A stretch of DNA of 20,353 bases from DATAFT01 sp035544635 (GTDB lineage Bacteria; Acidobacteriota; Thermoanaerobaculia; Multivoradales; Multivoraceae), in contig DATKDQ010000435.1 in assembly GCA_035544635.1 (NCBI GenBank), forward strand, positions 1 through 20,353, in the 5' to 3' direction. The position numbers and the translations under genes were made by a program. The notes under the pieces are model-generated. The model worked only from the letters and a program-made list of their open reading frames with translations. It was not told where the DNA came from and made no database searches. This document shows, in pieces, positions 6,526-14,765 of this stretch (position 1 is its first letter; each line of letters starts with the position of its first letter).

Positions 6526-9500
6526 GAGCCCTCACCAGGAGCGCTTCACATTCAACACTCCGATCTCGGCCCCCCCTCGCCTCCCCGACACTGACGAGCG
6601 GATCGCCGCGCTCGAGGCGGCGCTCGAAGAGCGGATCCTGGTGCTCGACGGAGCCACCGGGACGGCGCTTCAAGCGGTCGATCTCTCGGCGGCCGACTTC
6701 GGCGGCCCCGACCTCGAAGGCTGCAACGAGATGCTGTGCGCGGCGCGCCCGGACGTGGTCGCGGGCGTGCACCAGCGCTACCTCGCGGCCGGCGCCGACA
6801 TCGTCGAGACCAACACTTTCGGCGCCACCTCGATCGTCCTCGTCGAGTACGGCGTGGCCGCTCGCGCATTCGAGCTGAACCAGCGCGCGGCGCGCATCGC
6901 GCGCGAGGCCTGCGCCCGCTTCGAGGAGCCCGGGCGCCTGCGCTTCGTGTGCGGCTCGATGGGACCGACGACCAAGGCGATCTCCGTCACCGGCGGCGTC
7001 ACCTTCGAGGAGCTGCGCCATTCCTACGGTGAGCAGGCGCGGGGGCTCATGGCCGGCGGCGCCGACTACCTGCTGCTCGAAACCTGCCAGGACACCCGTA
7101 ACGTGAAGGCCGGTCTGCTGGGGATCCAGGATGCCTTCACCGCCGCCGGCTGGAGCGTCCCGGTGGCGGTCTCCGTGACCATCGAGACCACCGGCACGAT
7201 GCTCGCCGGCCAGGACGCCGAGGCGCTGGCGGTCTCACTCCTGCATCAGGATCTGCTTTACCTCGGGCTCAACTGCGCCACCGGTCCAGAGCTCATGAGC
7301 GACCACCTGCGCACGCTCGCCGAGACCTCGCGCACGCGCATCGCCTGTGTGCCGAACGCGGGCCTGCCCGACGAGGAGGGCCTCTACCACGAGGGGCCCG
7401 AGGAGTTCCGTCAGGTCTTCCGCCGCTTTCTCGACGCCGGCTGGCTGAACCTGGTCGGCGGTTGCTGCGGCGCCACCGCCGAGCACGTGGCCGCGCTCGC
7501 CGGACTGGTGTCGGGGCGCCCGCCGCGGCGACCACCCGAGCACACGCGGGCCCTGGTGTCCGGGCTCGAGGCGGTCGAGCTCACCGCCGACAACCGGCCG
7601 CTCCTGGTGGGGGAGCGCACCAACGTCCTCGGCAGCCGCCAGTTTCGGGAGTTGGTCAAGGCCGGCGACTTCGAGGCGGCGGCAGAGGTCGGCCGCGCGC
7701 AGGTGCGCGGCGGTGCCCAGATCCTCGACGTCTGCCTCCAGGACCCCGACCGTGACGAGATCGAGGACGTCGAGGCGTTCCTCGACCAGATCACGCGGCG
7801 AGTGCGCGTGCCGCTCATGATCGACTCGACCGACGCCGCGGTGATGGAGCGCGCGCTCACCTGGTGCCAGGGAAAGTCGGTCCTCAACTCGATCAACCTC
7901 GAGGACGGGCTCGACCGCTTCGAGCGGGTAGTGCCGTTGGCCCGACGCTTCGGTGCCGCCCTGGTGGTCGGGCTGATCGACGAGAAGGGTATGGCGGTCG
8001 ACGTCGAGCGCAAGCTCGAGGTGGCGCGGCGCAGCTTCAGGATCCTCACTTCGGAGATGGGGATCTGCCCCGAGGACATCTGGTGGGACGCGCTCGTCTT
8101 CCCCTGCGGCACCGGCGACGAGAACTACATCGGCTCGGGCGCGGCCACCATCGAGGCGGTGCGCCGGCTCAAGGAGGAGATGCCGGAGACGCGCACCATC
8201 CTCGGGGTCTCGAACGTGAGCTTCGGGCTGCCCGCCGCCGGGCGCGAGGTGCTCAACTCGGTCTTCCTCTACCACGCGACCCAGGCCGGCCTCGACGCCG
8301 CGATCGTCAATACCGAGCGTCTGGCGCGCTATGCCGAGATCCCGGTCGAGGAGCGTCAGCTCGCGGAGCGGCTCCTCCACCTCGAGCCGGGCGACGCGGC
8401 GGGGTCGAACGCCGCGATCGAAGCGTTCACGGCGCACTTCCGCGGGCGCAAGGCGTCCGCCACGGCGCGCCCGCGCATGGACTTCCCGCTCGAGGAGCGG
8501 CTGGCGCGCTCGGTGGTCGAGGGCTCGAAGGAGGGACTGCTCGAGGACCTCGATGCGGCCCTCGCCGATCCCCGCTGGCCGGAGCCGCTCGACATCATCA
8601 ACGGCCCGTTGATGAAGGGGATGGCCGAGGTCGGCCGGCTCTTCAACGCCAACGAGCTGATCGTCGCCGAGGTGCTTCAGAGCGCCGAGGTGATGAAGGC
8701 CGCCGTGTCGCACCTCGAGCCGCACATGGAGCGCAAGGAGGGCTCGCTGCGCGGAAAGGTGGTGCTGGCCACGGTCAAGGGTGACGTCCACGACATCGGG
8801 AAGAACCTGGTCGACATCATCCTCACCAACAACGGCTTCGAGGTGGTGAACCTCGGCATCAAGGTGCCCTCCGAGCAGCTCATCCAGGCGGTTCGCGAGC
8901 ACCGCCCCAACGTGCTCGGCCTGTCGGGGCTACTGGTCAAGAGCGCGCAGCAGATGGTCGTGACCGCGGCCGACCTCAAGGCGGTGGGCATCGAGGTCGA
9001 TCTCCTGGTGGGCGGCGCCGCGCTCTCGCGCCGGTTCACCCACCGCAAGATCGCGGCGGCCTACGGCGGCCTGTGCACCTACGCCAAGGACGCGATGACC
9101 GGGCTCAAGCTGGTCGAGCGGCTCACCGACCCCGAGGCGCGACCTGAGCTTGCCGAGGAGGTGGCGGGGATGATCGCCGAGGACTCCGCGGCGGACGACC
9201 GCGCGGCGGTGGCCTCGCCGCTCGCCCGGCCGCCCGGGTCGGCGGTACGGCGCGACCTCGAGCCGCCGCCGCCGCCCGACCTCGACCGGCACGTCCTGGC
9301 GCCCGACCTCGATGAGATCTGGGCCCTGGTCAACCCCCAGATGCTCTACGCCAAGCACCTCGGCCTGCGCGGCTCGGTCAAGAAGCTCGCCGCGGAGGGC
9401 GACGAGCGCTACCGCAAGCTCGTGCGGGTGATGGACCAGGTGAAGGAGGAAGCGCGCGAGCGGTTCGCGGCGCGCGTGGTCTGGCGCTTCTATCGCGCGC

Positions 9501-10036
9501 GGTCGGTGGAGGACACCGTCGCGCTCTACGGCGCGAACGGCGCCGCGGCGGTCGAGCTCGGCTCGTGGGTCTTCCCGCGGCAGGCGGGCGGCGACCGGCT
9601 CTCGCTCGCCGACTTCGTCCTGCCGGAGGACTACCTGGCGCTCTTCGTCACCACTGCGGGCGACGCCCCGCGGCAGCTCTCGCTCGAGTGGAAGGAGAAG
9701 GGCGAGTACCTGAAGAGCCACGCGTTGGCATCGCTCGCGCTCGAGACCGCCGAGGCGGCGGCGGAGTGGCTGCACCGCAAGCTGCGCGCGGAGTGGGGCT
9801 TCCCGGATCCGCCGGAGACGACCGATCAGGAGATCTTCTCGGCGCGCTACCACGGGCGCCGCTACAGCTTCGGCTATCCGGCGTGCCCCGACCTCGCGGG
9901 CCAGCGGCTGCTGTTCGAGCTGTTGCGGCCCGAAGACATCGGTGTCGCGCTCACCGAAGGCGACATGATGGACCCCGAGGCCTCGGTGTCGGCGATCGTG
10001 GTGCACCATCCGGAGGCGCGGTACTTCGGGGTGTGA
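6524..10036 (+). CDS. metH: Cobalamin-dependent methionine synthase, full length
   Basis: A 1170-aa cytoplasmic enzyme transferring the methyl group of methyl-THF through cobalamin to homocysteine. All four modules are present. The homocysteine-binding barrel has LDGATGT (41-47) and zinc ligands C251, C314 and C315 (in GGCCG). The pterin-binding domain has GERTNVLGSR and ends near residue 650. The cap and B12 domain has DVHDIGKN with cobalt ligand H756, plus the loop VGGAALSRRF. The C-terminal reactivation domain has the AdoMet motif RYSFGYPACPD (R1113, G1117, Y1118) and MDPEASVSAIVVHHPEARYF. Motif positions track E. coli MetH closely. ATG 6524 gives about 20 extra N-terminal residues relative to E. 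coli, and there is no obvious Shine-Dalgarno; no other ATG/GTG start fits before the first conserved strand. Follows metF; no B12 or SAM riboswitch was recognised upstream. Confidence 0.96.
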   Translation: MSPHQERFTFNTPISAPPRLPDTDERIAALEAALEERILVLDGATGTALQAVDLSAADFGGPDLEGCNEMLCAARPDVVAGVHQRYLAAGADIVETNTFGATSIVLVEYGVAARAFELNQRAARIAREACARFEEPGRLRFVCGSMGPTTKAISVTGGVTFEELRHSYGEQARGLMAGGADYLLLETCQDTRNVKAGLLGIQDAFTAAGWSVPVAVSVTIETTGTMLAGQDAEALAVSLLHQDLLYLGLNCATGPELMSDHLRTLAETSRTRIACVPNAGLPDEEGLYHEGPEEFRQVFRRFLDAGWLNLVGGCCGATAEHVAALAGLVSGRPPRRPPEHTRALVSGLEAVELTADNRPLLVGERTNVLGSRQFRELVKAGDFEAAAEVGRAQVRGGAQILDVCLQDPDRDEIEDVEAFLDQITRRVRVPLMIDSTDAAVMERALTWCQGKSVLNSINLEDGLDRFERVVPLARRFGAALVVGLIDEKGMAVDVERKLEVARRSFRILTSEMGICPEDIWWDALVFPCGTGDENYIGSGAATIEAVRRLKEEMPETRTILGVSNVSFGLPAAGREVLNSVFLYHATQAGLDAAIVNTERLARYAEIPVEERQLAERLLHLEPGDAAGSNAAIEAFTAHFRGRKASATARPRMDFPLEERLARSVVEGSKEGLLEDLDAALADPRWPEPLDIINGPLMKGMAEVGRLFNANELIVAEVLQSAEVMKAAVSHLEPHMERKEGSLRGKVVLATVKGDVHDIGKNLVDIILTNNGFEVVNLGIKVPSEQLIQAVREHRPNVLGLSGLLVKSAQQMVVTAADLKAVGIEVDLLVGGAALSRRFTHRKIAAAYGGLCTYAKDAMTGLKLVERLTDPEARPELAEEVAGMIAEDSAADDRAAVASPLARPPGSAVRRDLEPPPPPDLDRHVLAPDLDEIWALVNPQMLYAKHLGLRGSVKKLAAEGDERYRKLVRVMDQVKEEARERFAARVVWRFYRARSVEDTVALYGANGAAAVELGSWVFPRQAGGDRLSLADFVLPEDYLALFVTTAGDAPRQLSLEWKEKGEYLKSHALASLALETAEAAAEWLHRKLRAEWGFPDPPETTDQEIFSARYHGRRYSFGYPACPDLAGQRLLFELLRPEDIGVALTEGDMMDPEASVSAIVVHHPEARYFGV

Positions 10037-10106
10037 CGCCACACGCTGCTAGAGCGCCGGCATCTCGTGGGTCATCCCTCGAACGAGTGACACCCGGCCT
10101 CGAGGC

Positions 10107-12149
10107 CTACGCCGGCGACGACTCCTCGGCCAATCTCCCGAGCGCCTCGTCGACCTGCTGCCACTCGGTCATCAGACCGTCGATCTCGGCCTTCAGCCGC
10201 TTCTGCTCGTGCTCGAGCTGGCGCACCTTCTCGCGCGAGGCGGCGCCGAAGAAACCAGGGTCCGCAAACTGCTCGTTGATTTCGTGGACGCGCGCCTCGG
10301 CCTTCTCGAGCACGTTCTGGATCTTGTCCTGGTGCCGAAGCAGGTCGCGGCGCTCCTCGATCGTGGGCCGCGAGTTGGCGCCGTCACCGCCCACATCGCG
10401 CCGTCGCGTGCCGCCCGCTCCGCGCTCACGACGTGCGGCGCCGCCGCCATCGGCGGCACGGCCCCCGCGCTCTGCGCCGTCCGTCCGGGCGGCTCCTTCG
10501 CCGCTCGCCGACGGCTTCCTCTGCCGCTCTTTCCTGGCGCGCGCCAGGACCGCCGCCGCGTCGAGGTGATCGTCTCCGAGGCGCTCGAGGTACTCCTCGT
10601 AGGTGCCGTGGAAATCGTTGAGGCCGTGCGGCGTGATCTCGAGGATCCGGTTCGCCAGTCGCGACACGAACCAGCGGTCGTGCGAGACGAAGACGAGCGT
10701 GCCGGGATGCTGCTCGAGCCCCTGCGCCAGCGCTTCGATGGCCTCGAGGTCGAGGTGATTGGTCGGTTCGTCGAGCAGGAGCACGTTCGGCTTCTCGACC
10801 GCCATCCGCGCGAACAGGAGCCGCGCCGCCTCGCCGCCCGAGAGGTTCCCGACGCGCTTCTTCACCTCGTCGCCGGAGAAGAGGACCATGCCGAGCTGGC
10901 CGCGCACGAACCCGACCGGTTCGCCCGGGCAGAAGTCCCACAGCCACTCTTCGACGGTGCGGCGCGGCTCCGCTAGCTGCTCGCGGTGGTCCTGCGCGAA
11001 GTATCCGGGGTGGGTCTCGTAGCCCCACTCGATCGAGCCTCCATCGGCCTCGACCGCGCCGACCAGGATCTTGAGCAACGTCGACTTGCCGATCCCATTC
11101 GGTCCCAGGATGGCGAGCCGGTCGCCGCGCCGCACCTCGAGCTCGACGCCGTCGAGCACCTGCTCCGCGCCGTACGCCTTGGCGATGGCGCTCGCGCGGA
11201 GCACCTCCTTGCCGCTCGGGCGCACCTGCCCGAGCCTGAACACCGGGTAGCGGCGCGAGCTCCGCGGCAGGCGGACGATCTCGATGCGGTCGATCAGCTT
11301 GAGCTTGGACTGGGCCTGGCGCGCCTTGGTCGCCTTGGCGCGGAAGCGGTCGACGAACTCCTTGTGGTCCGCGATCTGCCTCTCCTGCTTGGCGATCTCG
11401 GCTTCCTTGCGCTCGCGCTCGGCGGCCTTGGCGGCGACGAAGTCGCTGTAGTTGCCGCGGTACAGGAGGATCGTCTCGTAGTCGACGTCGGCGATGTAGG
11501 TCGACACGTTGTCCAGGAACCGATGGTCGTGCGAGACCACCAGGGCGCACCCGGGGAACTCGCCGAGGAACTTCTCGAACCACCGGATCGACAGGATGTC
11601 GAGGTGGTTGGTCGGCTCGTCGAGGAGCAGCACGTCGGGCGAGGAGGCGAGCACCTGCGCCAGCAGAACGCGCAGCTTGAAGCCGCCCGAGAGCGTCGAG
11701 AGCGGGTGGTGGTGGCGGTGGCTCGGGATCCCGAGCCCCTCGAGGATCTCGGCCGCGCGCGACTCGAGGGCGTAGCCGTCGTGGGCGAGGATCACGTCCT
11801 CGAGCTCGGCGTAACGCTCGGCGTCGAAGTCCGGCCGCTCGAGCAGGGCCTCCTTCTCCTGGATGGCCGGCCACAGGAGCTGATGCCCCATCATGACCAC
11901 GTGGACGATGGGGACGCCCTCGTAGCGGAAGTGGTCCTGCCGCAGGACTCCCACCCGCGCCCGCTTCGGGATCGAGACCGCGCCCTCGCTCGCGATCTCT
12001 TCGCCCGCGAGGAGCCGCAGGAAGGTGGACTTGCCCGAGCCGTTCGCTCCGACCACGCCGTAGCGCTCGCCGGCGTTGAACTGCAAGGAGACGCTCTCGA
12101 ACAGCGTCTGCCTACCGTAGGCCTTGGCGAGGCCGGAGACCGCAATCAC
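10107..12149 (-). CDS. ABC-F family ATPase, YbiT-like, with coiled-coil C-terminal extension
   Basis: A 680-aa soluble protein with two ABC ATPase domains and no membrane segments; ABC-F proteins act on the ribosome. Domain 1 has Walker A GANGSGKST (34-42), signature LSGGFKLRVLLAQ and LLLDEPTNHLD. The interdomain linker contains KATKARQAQSKLKLIDRIE, characteristic of the family. Domain 2 has GPNGIGKST, LSGGEAARLLFA and a second LLLDEPTNHLD. The first ~540 residues resemble E. coli YbiT throughout, including the opening FESVSLQF...GERYGVVGANG. A ~50-residue Gly/Arg/Ala-rich linker follows, then a charged coiled-coil tail (about 590-675) reminiscent of Uup, which YbiT lacks. The start is GTG at 12149; no in-frame alternative exists nearby and it has no Shine-Dalgarno of its own. 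Housekeeping translation factor versus resistance role cannot be settled. Confidence 0.93.
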   Translation of the reverse strand: MIAVSGLAKAYGRQTLFESVSLQFNAGERYGVVGANGSGKSTFLRLLAGEEIASEGAVSIPKRARVGVLRQDHFRYEGVPIVHVVMMGHQLLWPAIQEKEALLERPDFDAERYAELEDVILAHDGYALESRAAEILEGLGIPSHRHHHPLSTLSGGFKLRVLLAQVLASSPDVLLLDEPTNHLDILSIRWFEKFLGEFPGCALVVSHDHRFLDNVSTYIADVDYETILLYRGNYSDFVAAKAAERERKEAEIAKQERQIADHKEFVDRFRAKATKARQAQSKLKLIDRIEIVRLPRSSRRYPVFRLGQVRPSGKEVLRASAIAKAYGAEQVLDGVELEVRRGDRLAILGPNGIGKSTLLKILVGAVEADGGSIEWGYETHPGYFAQDHREQLAEPRRTVEEWLWDFCPGEPVGFVRGQLGMVLFSGDEVKKRVGNLSGGEAARLLFARMAVEKPNVLLLDEPTNHLDLEAIEALAQGLEQHPGTLVFVSHDRWFVSRLANRILEITPHGLNDFHGTYEEYLERLGDDHLDAAAVLARARKERQRKPSASGEGAARTDGAERGGRAADGGGAARRERGAGGTRRRDVGGDGANSRPTIEERRDLLRHQDKIQNVLEKAEARVHEINEQFADPGFFGAASREKVRQLEHEQKRLKAEIDGLMTEWQQVDEALGRLAEESSPA

Positions 12150-12175
12150 GCGGTGGAGGATATCAACGCCCCCAT
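12146..12175 (-). CDS. Possible 9-codon leader peptide upstream of the ABC-F gene
   Basis: On the minus strand ATG 12175 opens a 9-codon frame, MGALISSTA, ending in TGA whose bases overlap the ABC-F GTG as GTGA (12149-12146). A Shine-Dalgarno-like GGAG sits five bases before its ATG, whereas the ABC-F start has none. This layout predicts translational coupling. Leader peptides regulate several antibiotic-resistance ABC-F genes in other bacteria, which makes the arrangement plausible here, but nine codons can arise by chance. Confidence 0.4.
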   Translation of the reverse strand: MGALISSTA

Positions 12176-12191
12176 GATGTCTCCGCCGCCA

Positions 12192-12254
12192 GCCGTCCTC
12201 GGCGCCGACGGCAATACGCGGACGGGAATGCTAGACAGCATTCCCGTCCGCGTA
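12192..12254 (+). repeat. Two-hairpin dispersed element, copy D (upstream of PBP gene)
   Basis: The core GCCGTCCTCGGCGCC (12192-12206) is followed after a 16-base spacer (sharing AAT and GCGGA with copy A at the same offsets) by a perfect 18-bp hairpin: 12215-12232 pairs with 12237-12254 around loop AGAC. The inner segment GCT-AGAC-AGC resembles the GCT-AAAC-AGC of copies A and B. It lies 13 bases before the PBP ATG in the same orientation. No T-run follows it. Confidence 0.8.
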
Positions 12255-12258
12255 CAAT
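12253..12258 (+). promoter_or_regulatory. Candidate -10 element of the PBP operon (TACAAT)
   Basis: TACAAT differs from the -10 consensus at one position and ends nine bases before the ATG at 12268. With normal spacing the transcript would begin within about 0-3 bases of the start codon, so the mRNA would be leaderless or nearly so; no Shine-Dalgarno is present, which agrees. Its first two bases are the end of the copy D hairpin. No clear -35 hexamer. Confidence 0.45.
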
Positions 12259-12267
12259 CGACGACGC

Positions 12268-14751
12268 ATGGCGCGCAGGAAACCCGAGAGCGCGGTGCGG
12301 CGGCGAGTGTTGCGCCGCTCGGCCTCGCGTTCGAGCCGCGCGGCGGGCGAGAGGTCGAGTCGGCCGGGGCGGCGGCGCTCGGGGACGCGCCGCAAGTGGC
12401 TGCTGCGCGGGCTGCTCGGCGGCGCCGCGATCGGGCTGGTCGTGGTGGCCTGGCTGGTGTGGCCTTCGTGGCGCGCGGCGCGCGGATTCGCCGCCGGAGA
12501 GTGGCCGCGGCCGTCGCTGGTCTATGGCCGACCCGACCGGCTCGCGCGCGGCGCGTCGCTCGCTCCCGGCGAGCTGGCGGACCGGCTGCGCGGGCTCGGC
12601 TATCGCTGGAGCGGCGAGGCGGCGACGCCGCTCGGCGCCTACCGCACCGGGGACGGCGTGATCGAGGTGGGCCTGCGCTCGTTCCCCACTCCCGACGGTC
12701 CCTCGCGGCCCGGCCGCCTCCGGGTCCACTTCGCCGGCGACCGCATTCGGGCCTTGAGCCTGGACGGTGAGGACGTCGTCGCCGCCGGCCTCGATCCACC
12801 GCTCCTCGGCCTCTTCCTCGAGGACGACCTGCGCGACCGCCGGCCGGTGCGCACCTCCGAGCTGCCGCGGCACGTGGTCGAGGCCGTGCTGGCGGCCGAG
12901 GACGCGACGTTCTTCGAGCATCCCGGCATCTCGCTCTCCGGGCTCCTGCGCGCGGCCTGGGTGAACGCGAAGAGCGGCGAGGTCCAGCAGGGGGGAAGCA
13001 CGCTGACGCAGCAGCTGGTCAAGAATCTCTATCTCACGCCGGAGCGGACGCTCCTGCGCAAGCTCCGCGAAGGTGTTCTCTCGCTCCTGGTCGAGATGCG
13101 CTTCGGCAAGGACGCGATCCTCGAGGGCTATCTCAACGAAGCCTATTGGGGGCGAGTCGGCGGCGTCAGCCTGATGGGGCTCGGCGCCGCGGCGCGCGCC
13201 TGGTTCGGCTGCGAGGCGAGCGAGCTCGACGTGGCCGAGGCGGCGCTCCTCGCCGGCATGCTGCGCTCGCCCGGCGGGCTCGACCCCGCCCGCCATCCGG
13301 AGGCGAGTCGGGCGCGGCGCGACGAGGTGCTGGAGCGGATGCACGAGCTCGGCTGGCTCGAGCGCGAGGCCTGGCACGCGGCCGCCGCGGACTCACCCCA
13401 GCTCGCGCGGCGCCGTTTCGCGCCGCGCACCCGCGCCTACTTCCTCGACGCGATCGCGCGCGAGGCGCGCCGCCGCTTCGGCGTCGAGGAGCTGCGGTCG
13501 AGCGGCTTCACGCTGCTCACCACGCTCGATCCCGACGATCAGGTGGCGGGCGAAGAGGCGCTCGCGACCGGGCTCGAGGACAGTGAGCAGGCGGGCGCCG
13601 AGGCGGGGCTCCAGGGGGCGCTGCTCTCACTCGACCCCAGGACCGGCCGGGTCCTCGCCTGGGTCGGCGGCCGCAGCTACCAGGCGAGCCAGTTCGACCG
13701 CGTGGAGCTGGCGCGTCGCCAGCCCGGGAGCGCATTCAAGCCCGTGATCTTCGCCGCCGCCTTCGCCAAGCGCGTCGCGACGCCGTCGACGATGCTCGAG
13801 GACGCCCCGCTGGTCCTCGAGGTGGGCGGCAAGCCCTGGCAGCCGCAGAACGTCGATCGCCGGTTCCGGGGCTGGGTCACGGTGCGGGGCGCGCTCGAGA
13901 AGAGTGTCAACGTCGCGACGGTCAGGCTGGGCGAGCACACCGGCTGGGAGCTCGTGGTCGAGATGGCGCACGAGCTCGGCATCGAGGCGCCGTTACGCCC
14001 GCTGCCGGCACTCGGGTTGGGCGCGCTCGAAGTCGCACCGCGGAGCCTGGCCACGGTCTACGCCACGCTGGCCAACGGCGGTTGGCGCTCCGAGCCCCAT
14101 CTCCTGCGCGCCGTCCTCGATCCTTCCGGGTTGGCCCTCGCGGGAGGGGAGCTGCCGAAGCCGCGGCAGGTGATCTCGCCCCAGGTGGCCTACCAGGTGG
14201 CCTACCTGCTCCAGGGCGTGCTCGACCGCGGTACCGCAGCCTCCGCCCGAGCGCTCGGCGTCACGGACCGGCTGTCGGGCAAGACCGGAACCACCAACGG
14301 CGGCCGCGACAGCTGGTTCGCGGGATTCTCACCCGACCGCGCGACGTTGGTCTGGGTGGGCTACGACGACAACCGGCAGAGCCGGCTTTCCGGCTCCCGC
14401 GCGGCACTGCCGATCTGGGCGCGCTTCACGACGGCGCGGCGTCCGGCCGGCGGGTACGAGCGGCTCGATCCCCCGCCGGGCGTCTTCTTCTTCGAGGTGG
14501 ATTCCGAGACCGGGGGGCTCGCCGGGCGGCGCTGCCCGGTGGTGATCGAGGAGGCGTTCCTCGATGGCACCGGGCCCGAGACCGACTGCTACCTGCACGC
14601 CGGCGGGCGGCCGCCGCGATTCGACCCGGACGGCGACGACGAGGAGTGGGGGGGACGCCGGCGACGGCCGTGGTGGCGGCGCGGCGTCCTCAGACCCCGG
14701 ACGCAGGACGACGGGGTCATCGCCTTGCCTCCTCTCGGACGGCCCCGGTAG
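12268..14751 (+). CDS. mrcB: Class A penicillin-binding protein, PBP1b type (bifunctional peptidoglycan synthase)
   Basis: An 827-aa inner-membrane enzyme that polymerises glycan strands and cross-links peptides in the periplasm. A basic cytoplasmic tail (~45 residues) and one membrane helix (about 46-67) are followed by a UB2H-like domain (about 80-190, SLVYGRPDRLARGASLAPGE split across it), the PBP1b hallmark. The glycosyltransferase domain has EDATFFEHPG (E211), GGSTLTQQLVKN and ILEGYLNEAYWG. The transpeptidase has all three motifs: SAFK (S488), SVN (S546, N548) and KTGT (K672). The tail is rich in Gly, Arg and Trp. The ATG at 12268 has no Shine-Dalgarno but a -10-like TACAAT just upstream. 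The next gene starts 14 bases after the stop. The assignment rests on UB2H placement; the symbol names the type rather than proven orthology. Confidence 0.93.
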   Translation: MARRKPESAVRRRVLRRSASRSSRAAGERSSRPGRRRSGTRRKWLLRGLLGGAAIGLVVVAWLVWPSWRAARGFAAGEWPRPSLVYGRPDRLARGASLAPGELADRLRGLGYRWSGEAATPLGAYRTGDGVIEVGLRSFPTPDGPSRPGRLRVHFAGDRIRALSLDGEDVVAAGLDPPLLGLFLEDDLRDRRPVRTSELPRHVVEAVLAAEDATFFEHPGISLSGLLRAAWVNAKSGEVQQGGSTLTQQLVKNLYLTPERTLLRKLREGVLSLLVEMRFGKDAILEGYLNEAYWGRVGGVSLMGLGAAARAWFGCEASELDVAEAALLAGMLRSPGGLDPARHPEASRARRDEVLERMHELGWLEREAWHAAAADSPQLARRRFAPRTRAYFLDAIAREARRRFGVEELRSSGFTLLTTLDPDDQVAGEEALATGLEDSEQAGAEAGLQGALLSLDPRTGRVLAWVGGRSYQASQFDRVELARRQPGSAFKPVIFAAAFAKRVATPSTMLEDAPLVLEVGGKPWQPQNVDRRFRGWVTVRGALEKSVNVATVRLGEHTGWELVVEMAHELGIEAPLRPLPALGLGALEVAPRSLATVYATLANGGWRSEPHLLRAVLDPSGLALAGGELPKPRQVISPQVAYQVAYLLQGVLDRGTAASARALGVTDRLSGKTGTTNGGRDSWFAGFSPDRATLVWVGYDDNRQSRLSGSRAALPIWARFTTARRPAGGYERLDPPPGVFFFEVDSETGGLAGRRCPVVIEEAFLDGTGPETDCYLHAGGRPPRFDPDGDDEEWGGRRRRPWWRRGVLRPRTQDDGVIALPPLGRPR

Positions 14752-14765
14752 GATGCCGCAGGTCG

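Noticed and set aside
10037..10106. Intrinsic terminator between metH and the convergent ABC-F gene
   Set aside because: Only a 5-bp GTGTG/CACAC hairpin spanning the metH stop was found, without T tracts on either strand.
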